From contig JAGNPA010000128.1 of NCBI GenBank assembly GCA_017989885.1, positions 1 to 5,995 on the forward strand: a stretch of DNA of 5,995 bases, read 5' to 3'. Below, piece after piece: positions 1-5,995 of this stretch. The translations under genes and the position numbers were made by a program. The stretch is from Aquabacterium sp. Its GTDB lineage: Bacteria; Pseudomonadota; Gammaproteobacteria; Burkholderiales; Burkholderiaceae_C. Position 1 is the stretch's first letter. Each line of letters starts with the position of its first letter. The notes under the pieces were generated by a model. That model ran no database searches, had not been told where the DNA came from, and saw nothing but the letters and a program-made list of their open reading frames with translations.

Positions 1-664
1 TGAACACGATGTTGGGCTTGATGCGCGCGATGATGCGACCGGCATAGCCCGCCGAGGGGCCTGTCGAGCGCGCTGCGGCACCCGGGCCACCGCTGCCCCC
101 ACCCAGCGACGACATCATGCGCTGCAGATTGGCCTGGCGCTGGGCCTCCAGCTCGGCGGCGCTCAGGCTGCGGCTCGCGGGGTCGGTGGCTTTCGAGGGC
201 TTCGCCACGGTCTCCGGCTTGGGCGCGTCCTTGCGTGGCTCAGGCTTCTGGGGCTCCGGCTTTTTCACGACTTCCGGTTTGGGTTCGGGCTTGGGCTCTG
301 GCTTGCGAGGCTCCGCCTTCTTGGGAGGCGTCTTGGCGATCACCAGGTCCGGCGCACGCCGGGGTTCGGGCTCTGGGTCCGCCGCCTTGACCGGCTCGGG
401 CGCACGGCGCACCACCGGCTGCTCTCGCGGCGGGGGCGGAGGAGGAGGCGCAGCGCCACCGGCCACGCGGGGAATCTCGGACCACACTTCGGCCTCCACC
501 GGGGCCGGATCGCTCATCTTCCAGTTCATGCTGAGCGCCAGGGCCAGCAGCAACAGACCATGCACGCCCAGCGCCAGCCACAGCCCCGGACCGGTCCAGC
601 GCTCCGCTTCACGCGGACGCCCACCCGGCGCCGCGCCGATGACCATGCCGGACGGCGCGCTCAC
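1..664 (-). CDS. tolA: TolA, N-terminal part (cell envelope integrity protein, cut by window edge)
   Basis: TolA links the TolQ-TolR inner-membrane motor to TolB/Pal at the outer membrane and helps constrict the envelope at division. About 221 codons are visible. In order (counted from the GTG at 664) they show a short cytoplasmic tail, one membrane segment at about residues 27-46 containing His35, a run of seven prolines at 73-79, a Pro/Glu/Lys-rich linker at about 90-160, a Gln/Arg-rich stretch and a Gly/Ser patch. The last residues, GRIIARIKPNIVF, resemble the start of the C-terminal globular domain, which lies outside the window. His35 matches the conserved TM histidine of TolA/TonB proteins (E. 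coli TolA H22), but the serine four residues before it is Ala here. The start is uncertain: GTG at 664 lies 3 bases after the tolR stop, and an in-frame ATG lies at 646. Neither has a good Shine-Dalgarno. Position directly after tolR supports the call. The stop codon is not seen. Confidence 0.9.
   Translation of the reverse strand, partial: MSAPSGMVIGAAPGGRPREAERWTGPGLWLALGVHGLLLLALALSMNWKMSDPAPVEAEVWSEIPRVAGGAAPPPPPPPREQPVVRRAPEPVKAADPEPEPRRAPDLVIAKTPPKKAEPRKPEPKPEPKPEVVKKPEPQKPEPRKDAPKPETVAKPSKATDPASRSLSAAELEAQRQANLQRMMSSLGGGSGGPGAAARSTGPSAGYAGRIIARIKPNIVF
212..319 (-). repeat. Pro/Glu/Lys low-complexity repeat inside the tolA linker
   Basis: The codons for TolA residues about 116-151 encode a degenerate EP/KP repeat (for example KPEPKPEPKPE, then KKPEPQKPEPRK). 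At the DNA level this gives tandem 6- and 12-base near-repeats of the GAGCCC/AAGCCC type. Such X-Pro linkers form extended, stiff chains in TonB and are plausible for crossing the periplasm. The repeat is part of the protein and not a separate element. It may vary in copy number between strains. Confidence 0.6.
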
Positions 665-667
665 GCC

Positions 668-1108
668 TCAGCCCCCGGTAGTGCGCACGGACAGGCCCAC
701 CCGGGCCACACCGGCCTTTTGCAGCACGTCCATGATGCGCACGACTTCCTCATAGCGCACATCCTTGCGGGCGCTGATGATGACGGGCACCGCACTGGGG
801 CCGCCCTCGGCCTCGCCTTGCAAGGCCTTGACCCGCTCGGCCAGCTCGTCCACCGCCAGGGTGTCGGCATCCTGGCTGTTCACGCGCAGGCGCACGCGCT
901 GGTCGTCCTGCACCACCACCTCGATCACCTTCTCGGGGGCCTGACGGGCCTTGCCGATGCTGGGCAGGTCCACCACGCCGGTGGGCATCAGGGGCGCACT
1001 GACCATGAAGATGATCAGCAACACCAGCATCACGTCGATGAACGGCACCATGTTCATCTCGTTGCGGGTGCGACGGCGGCGACCGCCACGGGCATTGAGT
1101 TCGGCCAC
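668..1108 (-). CDS. tolR: TolR, Tol-Pal proton-channel subunit (ExbD/TolR family)
   Basis: TolR forms the inner-membrane, proton-motive-force-driven motor with TolQ and passes energy to TolA. The protein has 146 residues, close to the usual ExbD/TolR size of about 140. It has an Arg-rich cytoplasmic N-terminus (residues 7-15), a single TM segment at about 22-41 preceded by NEMNMVPFIDVMLVLL, and a periplasmic domain ending in VRTTGG. Asp25 in the TM corresponds to the essential proton-carrying Asp of the family (E. coli TolR D23). A family-typical VDLP motif follows the membrane segment. The start is a GTG two bases after the tolQ stop. There is only a weak GGGA upstream, so translation is probably coupled to tolQ. 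The stop precedes the tolA GTG by 3 bases. Confidence 0.96.
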   Translation of the reverse strand: MAELNARGGRRRRTRNEMNMVPFIDVMLVLLIIFMVSAPLMPTGVVDLPSIGKARQAPEKVIEVVVQDDQRVRLRVNSQDADTLAVDELAERVKALQGEAEGGPSAVPVIISARKDVRYEEVVRIMDVLQKAGVARVGLSVRTTGG

Positions 1109-1110
1109 GG

Positions 1111-1833
1111 TCAGCGTCCCATCGTCGCACGCGGGGCATCGGTCGCACCCGGCGTCGCGGGCGAGACATTGCGGGCCAGGATGTTGGAGAACTCCTCGAT
1201 GAAGGACTCCATCTGGATCGCCACCCGGTCGATGTCGCGCGCAAACCGGTTGTAGGCCAGCACGGCCGGGATGGCGGCGAACAGGCCAATCGCCGTGGCC
1301 ACCAGGGCCTCGGCAATGCCGGGCGCCACCGTGGCCAGCGACACCTGCTGCACATTGGCCAGGCCCGTGAAGGCGTGCATGATCCCCCAGACGGTGCCAA
1401 ACAGGCCGATGTAGGGCGACACCGAGCCCACCGAGCCCAGGAAGTCCAGACGGGACTCGATGGCGTCCATCTCACGCTGGTAGCTGGCGCGCATCGCGCG
1501 GCGTGCCCCGTCGAGCAAGGTGCCCACCTCGGCCACGCGGCGTTCGCGCAGCTTCATGAACTCGCGCATGCCGGCGGCAAAGATGCGCTCCTGCGGCGCG
1601 CTGGGGCCGCCCTTGCCGCTGGTGGCGTCCTGATACAGCTCCTGCAGCGTGCGGCCGGCCCAGAACTCACGGTCGAACTCGTCGTTGTCCTGGCGCACCC
1701 GCTTGAGGCTGCTGACCTTGCTGAAAATCACGCTCCAGCTCGCCACGGACACCAGCAAGAGCAACAACATCACGACCTGCACCACCGCGCTGGCTTCCAG
1801 CACGAGGGTCAAGATGGACATGTCTTGGTTCAT
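1111..1833 (-). CDS. tolQ: TolQ, Tol-Pal proton-channel subunit (MotA/TolQ/ExbB family)
   Basis: TolQ is the multi-pass subunit of the TolQ-TolR motor, which uses the proton gradient to drive TolA during outer-membrane constriction. The 240-residue length is close to E. coli TolQ. Three hydrophobic segments are visible at about residues 16-36, 136-157 and 171-193, with a long cytoplasmic loop between the first two. The stretches IGLFGTVWGIMHAF and VAPGIAEALVATAIGLFAAI are nearly the same as in E. coli. Thr147 and Thr180 match the channel-lining E. coli T145 and T178. The ATG at 1833 has AAAGG seven bases upstream, lying inside the last codons of ybgC. A second in-frame ATG lies at codon 5 (position 1821). 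The gene sits 3 bases after ybgC and 2 bases before tolR, so it is clearly in one operon with them. Confidence 0.97.
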   Translation of the reverse strand: MNQDMSILTLVLEASAVVQVVMLLLLLVSVASWSVIFSKVSSLKRVRQDNDEFDREFWAGRTLQELYQDATSGKGGPSAPQERIFAAGMREFMKLRERRVAEVGTLLDGARRAMRASYQREMDAIESRLDFLGSVGSVSPYIGLFGTVWGIMHAFTGLANVQQVSLATVAPGIAEALVATAIGLFAAIPAVLAYNRFARDIDRVAIQMESFIEEFSNILARNVSPATPGATDAPRATMGR

Positions 1834-1836
1834 GGA

Positions 1837-2364
1837 TCAACCTTTGGAAGCAGAAATCGGGGTGGGCAAAATGGCCAGGATGCGTGCGGGAATGCGGGCG
1901 GGGCGGAAGCTGTCTTCGCCCGAGGCCTCGTCGCCGGCCTGCGCCACCGACGCGTCACGCGGCGTCACGGGCTGTACCCAGCCGATGCGCACCATGCCCT
2001 GTGTCAGCAAGGTGTCTGCGCGCCAGACCTCCTGCGCGAAGGTGACACTGGCGCGACCGATCTCGGTCACCACCACGGTCACCGTCAGTTGGTCGTCCAG
2101 CCGCGCGGGCTTGAGGTAGCGCAGCGTCGTTTCGGCCACGATGAACATGCCCTCGCCAGCGCGCCGCATGCTCTCTTGCCCAAAGCCCAGGGCGGAGAGC
2201 CACTCGGTACGGGCCCGTTCCATGAACTTGAGGTAGTTGCCATAGAAGACGATGCCGCCGGCATCGGTGTCTTCCCAATACACCCGGACCGGGTGCCGGT
2301 GGTGATACCGGCGCGGTTCAACGGGCACTTCAGGGGACGCAGGCGAAACGGGAGAAACACTCAT
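1837..2364 (-). CDS. ybgC: YbgC, Tol-Pal-associated acyl-CoA thioesterase (hot-dog fold)
   Basis: YbgC family proteins hydrolyse acyl-CoA thioesters and are encoded at the head of tol-pal operons in many proteobacteria. Their exact part in envelope biology is unsettled. The 175-residue product carries the signature VYWEDTDAGGIVFYGNYLKFMERARTEW at about residues 29-55. Asp34 corresponds to catalytic Asp18 of E. coli YbgC. YLKPARLDD at about 83-91 is also family-typical. The protein is about 41 residues longer than the E. coli enzyme: a Pro-rich N-terminal extension of about 16 residues, an acidic/Ala-rich insert at about 135-153, and a short C-terminal tail. The ATG at 2364 lacks a clear Shine-Dalgarno. 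An internal GTG at 2328 has none either, so I keep the ATG. The stop overlaps the tolQ ribosome-binding region. Confidence 0.94.
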   Translation of the reverse strand: MSVSPVSPASPEVPVEPRRYHHRHPVRVYWEDTDAGGIVFYGNYLKFMERARTEWLSALGFGQESMRRAGEGMFIVAETTLRYLKPARLDDQLTVTVVVTEIGRASVTFAQEVWRADTLLTQGMVRIGWVQPVTPRDASVAQAGDEASGEDSFRPARIPARILAILPTPISASKG

Positions 2365-2372
2365 AAGCGCAC

Positions 2373-2401
2373 ATTATCGCGCCTCACACCGGCCATCACA
2401 G
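2373..2401 (-). promoter_or_regulatory. Candidate sigma70-type promoter just upstream of ybgC
   Basis: Reading the minus strand, GATAAT (2378 to 2373) matches five of six bases of the -10 consensus. A weak -35 candidate, CTGTGA (2401 to 2396, three of six bases), lies 17 bases upstream and includes the sixA stop codon. Transcription would begin almost at the ybgC ATG, giving a leaderless or near-leaderless message. This fits the missing Shine-Dalgarno. The -35 match is poor, so this is tentative. Confidence 0.3.
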
Positions 2402-2917
2402 GAAGTCGGGGGCCTGGACGGCATGCAAGGTCACCTGTGTCTGCCCATCGCGCTCGCGCGAACGCAGCCACCACACCCCCCCTTTTTTGACCGACCAGGC
2501 CAGATCCTGCCCGGTCAGCAAACGGGCGGCCAGCATGCCCAGGGTCGGCTGATGCCCCACGATCAGCACCGGCTCCTTGGCACGGGGCCAGCGCGCGGCC
2601 GCCAGCAAGTCGTCGACCGACGCCTGCGGGTCGATGGTGGCCACGGTTTTGAACGGACGCTGCAAGGCCTGGGCGGTCTGCTGGGTGCGCTGCGCCGGGC
2701 TGACCAGCACGCGCGTCGACTCCGACAGACGCTGGTTGAGCCACGCCGCCATGCGCTCAGCCTGGCGCTCGCCCTTGCTCGTCAAGCGACGGGCCAGATC
2801 GGCATGGAAGTCGATGTGCACTTCGATGGGCTCGCCCGCCGCACGCTGCGCCAGCAAGACCTCATCGTCCAAAGGCAGGTCTTCGGCCTGCGCGTGTCGC
2901 CACAAGATCAGATCCAT
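2396..2917 (-). CDS. sixA: SixA-type phosphohistidine phosphatase (histidine phosphatase superfamily)
   Basis: This cytoplasmic enzyme is predicted to remove phosphate from phosphohistidine on partner proteins. E. coli SixA acts on histidine-phosphotransfer proteins and the nitrogen PTS protein NPr. The 173-residue product starts MDLILWRHAQAE. Arg7-His8 form the catalytic RHG-like motif, with Ala in place of Gly. LTSKG lies at 45-49, SPAQRT at 73-78 supplies Arg77, and VGHQP supplies the second catalytic histidine, His122. There are about 22 more residues between RHA and LTSKG than in E. coli SixA. The ATG at 2917 has a strong purine-rich ribosome-binding site. It follows ppk by 62 bases in the same direction, so co-transcription is likely. 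The superfamily is certain. The SixA subfamily rests on size, motif spacing and the ppk neighbourhood, and the substrate is unknown here. Confidence 0.87.
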   Translation of the reverse strand: MDLILWRHAQAEDLPLDDEVLLAQRAAGEPIEVHIDFHADLARRLTSKGERQAERMAAWLNQRLSESTRVLVSPAQRTQQTAQALQRPFKTVATIDPQASVDDLLAAARWPRAKEPVLIVGHQPTLGMLAARLLTGQDLAWSVKKGGVWWLRSRERDGQTQVTLHAVQAPDFL

Positions 2918-2919
2918 GA

Positions 2920-2929
2920 CCCCTCCCTT
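2920..2929 (-). promoter_or_regulatory. Strong ribosome-binding site of sixA
   Basis: The minus strand reads AAGGGAGGGG, followed by TC and the ATG at 2917. The GGAGG core lies four bases from the start codon. This is the best Shine-Dalgarno in the window. It suggests sixA is translated independently of ppk, and it fixes the start. Confidence 0.75.
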
Positions 2930-2979
2930 TGCATCGTCGTGTCATCCTGGGTCGTCATCATGCGGCCCGCCTGCGTCGT

Positions 2980-5031
2980 TCAGATGACAGAGCCGTGCAA
3001 GGCCATCAGGGCCTGCTGGGCACTGTGCCCGGTTTGCGGCACGCGCTCGTAGTGCCCGTCGCTGAACTGGATCCAGGCATCCTTGCCATCGAGCAGATAC
3101 GGCACCAGGCACTCGTCGATCACGCGCTGGCGCAGGGCCGGGTCACGCACCGGCCAGGCCACCTCGATGCGCCGCGTCATGTTGCGGTTCATCCAGTCGG
3201 CGCTCGACAGGTAAAGCACCTCGTCGTGCTCGGCCTCGCCCCAGCGGAAGTACAGCACGCGGGTGTGCTCCAGCATGCGCCCCACCACCGAGCGCACCCG
3301 GATGTTGTCCGTCTGCCCGGGCACACCCGGCGGCAGGATGCAGGCACCGCGCACGATCAGGTCGATCTGGGCACCGGCCTGCCCCGCTTCGATCAGGGCA
3401 CGTGTCAAGGGCTCGTCGGTCAGCGAGTTGACCTTGACCACGATGCGCGCCGGGCCACCCGCTCGGGCCGAATCGGCCACCCGCTGGATGCAGCGCACCA
3501 TCTGGCTGTGCATGCTCGACGGCGCCAGCAAGAGCTGACGCGTGGAGCGCATCTGGGTCAGGCTCGACAGCTGCTGGAACACGCGGTCCACATCCGCCGT
3601 CATGTCGGGCTGGCTGGTCAGGTAGCCCACATCGGTGTAGAGCCGCGCGGTCTTGGGGTTGTAGTTGCCGGTGGACAGGTGGGCGTAACGACGCAGGCGG
3701 CCGCCTTCGCGGCGTGTCACCAGCATCATCTTGCCGTGGGTCTTGAGCCCCACGATGCCGTACACCACCTGCGCGCCCAGCGCTTCCAGACGCTCGGCCC
3801 AGTTGATGTTGGCCTCTTCGTCAAAACGGGCCTTCAACTCCACCACGGCCAGCACTTCCTTGCCGCGGCGCACCGCCTCCAGCAGCAACTCCATCAGCAC
3901 AGACTGGCTGCCCGTGCGGTAGATGGTCTGCTTGATGGCCAGCACATCGGGGTCGTAGACCGCCTCGCGCAGAAAGCTCACCACCGCATCAAACGACTCG
4001 AAAGGATGGTGCAGCAGGCAGTCGTGGTGGCGCAGGTGCTCGAACATGCTGCCCCCACGCGGCAGGCTGTCGGGCCAGCCCGGCTGGTAGGGACGGAAAT
4101 GCAGGTCTTCGCCATCGGCCTGGTCGATCAACTGCGTCAGGCGCACCAGGTTCACCGGGCCATTGACCTGAAAGAGCGCCTGCTGGTTCAACCCAAACTG
4201 TTCGAGCAGAAAGTCCGACAGATCCTGATGGCAACTGCGCACCACCTCCAGACGGATGGCCTGCCCGAACTGGCGCGTGCTCATCTTGGAGCGCAGGGCC
4301 AGCCGCAGGTCGGTCACGTCGTCTTCATCGACGTCCAGATCGGAGTCCCGCGTCAGACGGAACTGCGAGAACGACTGAATCTCGCGCCCAGGGAACAGCT
4401 CGTCGAGGTGCGCCCGAATCACGCTGGACAGCAGCACGAATCCCTGTGTGCCCGACTCCACCAGATGGGTCGGCAGCTTGATGACCCGCGGCAGCACGCG
4501 CGGGATGCGCACGATGGCGATGTCGTTGTCGCGGCCAAAGGCATCGCGCCCGCCCAGGCGCACGATGAAGTTCAGCGTCTTGTTGGCGACCTGCGGGAAG
4601 GGGTGCGAGGGGTCCAGCCCGATCGGCACCAGCAGCGGCTGCACCTGCTTGCGAAAGAAACCCGCCACCCACTCGCGCTGCTCGGCGGTGCGGTCGGCGT
4701 GGTTGAGGATAAGGATGCCCGCCTGACGCAAAGCCGGGGAGACTTCTTCGTTGAAGATCTGGTACTGGTCTTCGACCAGCTGGTGCGACTGCTTGACCAC
4801 CTCGGCGATGTACTGGCGGTCGATGTCACCGGCTCCGGCGCGCGAGGCCTCCAGCACGTCGGCATAGCGCACCTCAAAGAACTCGTCGAGGTTGGACGAC
4901 ACGATGCAGATGTAGCGCAGGCGCTCGAGCAGCGGCACATCGCTGCGCTGGGCCTGTGCCAGCACCCGACGGTTGAACGCCAGGATGGCCTGTTCACGAC
5001 TCAACAACTTCAAACGTGTGTTCTCTGACAC
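2980..5031 (-). CDS. ppk: Polyphosphate kinase (PPK1)
   Basis: PPK1 reversibly moves the terminal phosphate of ATP onto inorganic polyphosphate chains, a phosphate and energy store linked to stress survival. The product is 683 residues from the chosen start (E. coli 688). Order of features: an N-terminal helical domain containing FNRRVL and SSNLDEFFEVR, a head domain, then two phospholipase-D-like catalytic domains. His432 in KTHGK matches the E. coli H435 that is phosphorylated. His451 in HLSTGNYN matches H454, and His589 in LEHTR matches H592. Arg372, Arg402 and Arg561 match R375, R405 and R564. Spacings between these residues equal those in E. coli, so the enzyme should be active. An upstream in-frame GTG at 5064 would add 11 residues (MSQCFQRGCRQ). 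I prefer GTG 5031 because AGAGAGGA lies nine bases before it. A Pho-box-like element lies upstream. Confidence 0.96.
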   Translation of the reverse strand: MSENTRLKLLSREQAILAFNRRVLAQAQRSDVPLLERLRYICIVSSNLDEFFEVRYADVLEASRAGAGDIDRQYIAEVVKQSHQLVEDQYQIFNEEVSPALRQAGILILNHADRTAEQREWVAGFFRKQVQPLLVPIGLDPSHPFPQVANKTLNFIVRLGGRDAFGRDNDIAIVRIPRVLPRVIKLPTHLVESGTQGFVLLSSVIRAHLDELFPGREIQSFSQFRLTRDSDLDVDEDDVTDLRLALRSKMSTRQFGQAIRLEVVRSCHQDLSDFLLEQFGLNQQALFQVNGPVNLVRLTQLIDQADGEDLHFRPYQPGWPDSLPRGGSMFEHLRHHDCLLHHPFESFDAVVSFLREAVYDPDVLAIKQTIYRTGSQSVLMELLLEAVRRGKEVLAVVELKARFDEEANINWAERLEALGAQVVYGIVGLKTHGKMMLVTRREGGRLRRYAHLSTGNYNPKTARLYTDVGYLTSQPDMTADVDRVFQQLSSLTQMRSTRQLLLAPSSMHSQMVRCIQRVADSARAGGPARIVVKVNSLTDEPLTRALIEAGQAGAQIDLIVRGACILPPGVPGQTDNIRVRSVVGRMLEHTRVLYFRWGEAEHDEVLYLSSADWMNRNMTRRIEVAWPVRDPALRQRVIDECLVPYLLDGKDAWIQFSDGHYERVPQTGHSAQQALMALHGSVI

Positions 5032-5040
5032 CTGACGACA

Positions 5041-5048
5041 TCCTCTCT
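5041..5048 (-). promoter_or_regulatory. Ribosome-binding site deciding the ppk start
   Basis: The minus strand reads AGAGAGGA, then nine bases, then GTG at 5031. This sits inside the 11-codon extension that would be coded if the GTG at 5064 were used. It is the main argument for the shorter PPK1, which also begins closer to the conserved LLSREQAILAFNRRVL region. Confidence 0.6.
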
Positions 5049-5114
5049 GAAAGCACTGGCTCACCTGCGCGTCGCGTCAACTCCAGCGCATGGATATGGC
5101 GCGACCGCTTTCAG

Positions 5115-5120
5115 TTTAGA
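5115..5120 (-). promoter_or_regulatory. Candidate -10 element of the ppk promoter
   Basis: TCTAAA on the minus strand matches four of six bases of TATAAT. No good -35 lies 16 to 18 bases upstream, which is normal for PhoB-activated promoters where Pho boxes replace the -35. It lies about 21 bases after the Pho-box-like element, roughly one helical turn farther than the classical spacing of about 10. Transcription would start near 5108, giving a leader of about 75 bases before GTG 5031. Confidence 0.35.
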
Positions 5121-5128
5121 ACGAGTCA

Positions 5129-5145
5129 GTCATCAATTTGATGAC
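5129..5145. repeat. 17-base interrupted palindrome between polA and ppk
   Basis: GTCATCAA, one central base, then TTGATGAC: eight perfect base pairs around a single-base centre. It is AT-rich and not followed by a T-run on the minus strand, so it does not look like a polA terminator. It overlaps the second half-site of the Pho-box-like element by five bases. It could be a dimer operator or a by-product of reiterated PhoB half-sites. Confidence 0.5.
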
Positions 5146-5154
5146 AGTTTCGTG

Positions 5155-5158
<4 letters not shown>
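5141..5158 (-). promoter_or_regulatory. Pho-box-like element (putative PhoB site) upstream of ppk
   Basis: The minus strand reads CTGACAC GAAA CTGTCAT. Compared with the PhoB consensus of two CTGTCAT heptamers separated by four AT-rich bases, the second heptamer matches 7/7, the first 5/7, and the spacer length is exactly four. The element overlaps the polA stop codon: its first four bases are the last base of the final His codon plus TGA. ppk genes belong to the Pho regulon in several proteobacteria, so the position directly upstream of ppk supports function. No phoB gene or binding data are visible in this window. Confidence 0.65.

Positions 5159-5995
<837 letters not shown>

Larger units (their letters stand above)
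5032..5154 (-). other. polA-ppk intergenic region / ppk leader
   Basis: This 123-base gap is the longest non-coding stretch in the window. From the polA side it holds most of the Pho-box-like element, a 17-base palindrome, a candidate -10 and a leader of about 75 bases with the ppk Shine-Dalgarno. The leader contains a possible 6-base stem (GTCGCG at 5105-5100 pairing with CGCGAC at 5076-5071, loop 23 bases), which is weak. No rho-independent terminator for polA is visible, so some polA read-through into ppk is possible. Confidence 0.6.

Noticed and set aside
117..2490. Several overlapping plus-strand open frames opposite tolA, tolR, tolQ and ybgC
   Set aside because: Low-complexity translations (Gly/Ser or His/Ala rich) with no family match, lying opposite clearly conserved genes on the minus strand.
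2918..2979. GTCATC/GATGAC inverted copies in the ppk-sixA gap as a terminator
   Set aside because: Only six base pairs with a loop of about 23 bases and no T-run. Similar GATGAC words recur nearby, so it reads as chance composition.
2929..5028. A 699-codon open frame on the plus strand, antisense to almost all of ppk
   Set aside because: Its translation is rich in His, Arg and Gln with no recognisable domain. It mirrors the codon structure of ppk, whose catalytic residues are all intact. Long antisense frames are common in high-GC genes because stop codons are rare.
5032..5064. Eleven-codon N-terminal extension of PPK1 from GTG 5064
   Set aside because: The segment contains the AGAGAGGA ribosome-binding site for GTG 5031 and encodes nothing family-like. 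It remains an outside possibility.
5077..5091. A four-codon upstream open frame (ATG CGC TGG AGT TGA) in the ppk leader
   Set aside because: No Shine-Dalgarno precedes it, and so short a frame is expected by chance. No leader-peptide logic is visible.
5071..5105. 6-base inverted repeat GTCGCG/CGCGAC in the ppk leader as a riboswitch or terminator stem
   Set aside because: The stem is short with a 23-base loop, has no T-run, and shows no known riboswitch features.

Overview
This window looks like an ordinary stretch of a high-GC proteobacterial chromosome, most likely a betaproteobacterium of the order Burkholderiales (Comamonadaceae or the Rubrivivax/Leptothrix/Aquabacterium neighbourhood). 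That placement is inferred from strong G/C preference at third codon positions, the style of the PPK1, YbgC and TolQ sequences, and the gene order. It is not proven. I see no mobile element, phage gene, CRISPR array, rRNA or tRNA.

All seven recognisable genes lie on the minus strand, so transcription runs from high to low coordinates. Reading that way: the C-terminal third of DNA polymerase I (polA, entering from the right edge); a 123-base gap holding a convincing Pho-box-like direct repeat and a candidate -10; polyphosphate kinase (ppk); a SixA-type histidine phosphatase; the hot-dog thioesterase ybgC; then tolQ, tolR and the N-terminal two thirds of tolA, which leaves through the left edge. 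The rest of tolA, and by analogy with other proteobacteria tolB and pal, should lie beyond coordinate 1.

The genes form three blocks. polA is a replication and repair gene. ppk and sixA form a phosphate/phosphohistidine pair, and ppk has its own likely phosphate-starvation promoter. ybgC-tolQ-tolR-tolA is the start of the Tol-Pal envelope operon, with gaps of only 2 to 3 bases between ybgC, tolQ and tolR. TolQ and TolR form the proton-driven motor in the inner membrane that energises TolA, which spans the periplasm. Gaps between blocks are short (62 bases ppk-sixA, 31 bases sixA-ybgC) and have no clear terminator, so read-through from ppk into the tol genes is possible.

I did not find a previously undescribed system. 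The most informative non-coding signal is the CTGACAC-GAAA-CTGTCAT element that overlaps the polA stop codon upstream of ppk. Smaller points are a possible near-leaderless start for ybgC, extra segments in YbgC and SixA compared with E. coli, and a TonB-like Pro/Glu/Lys linker in TolA.
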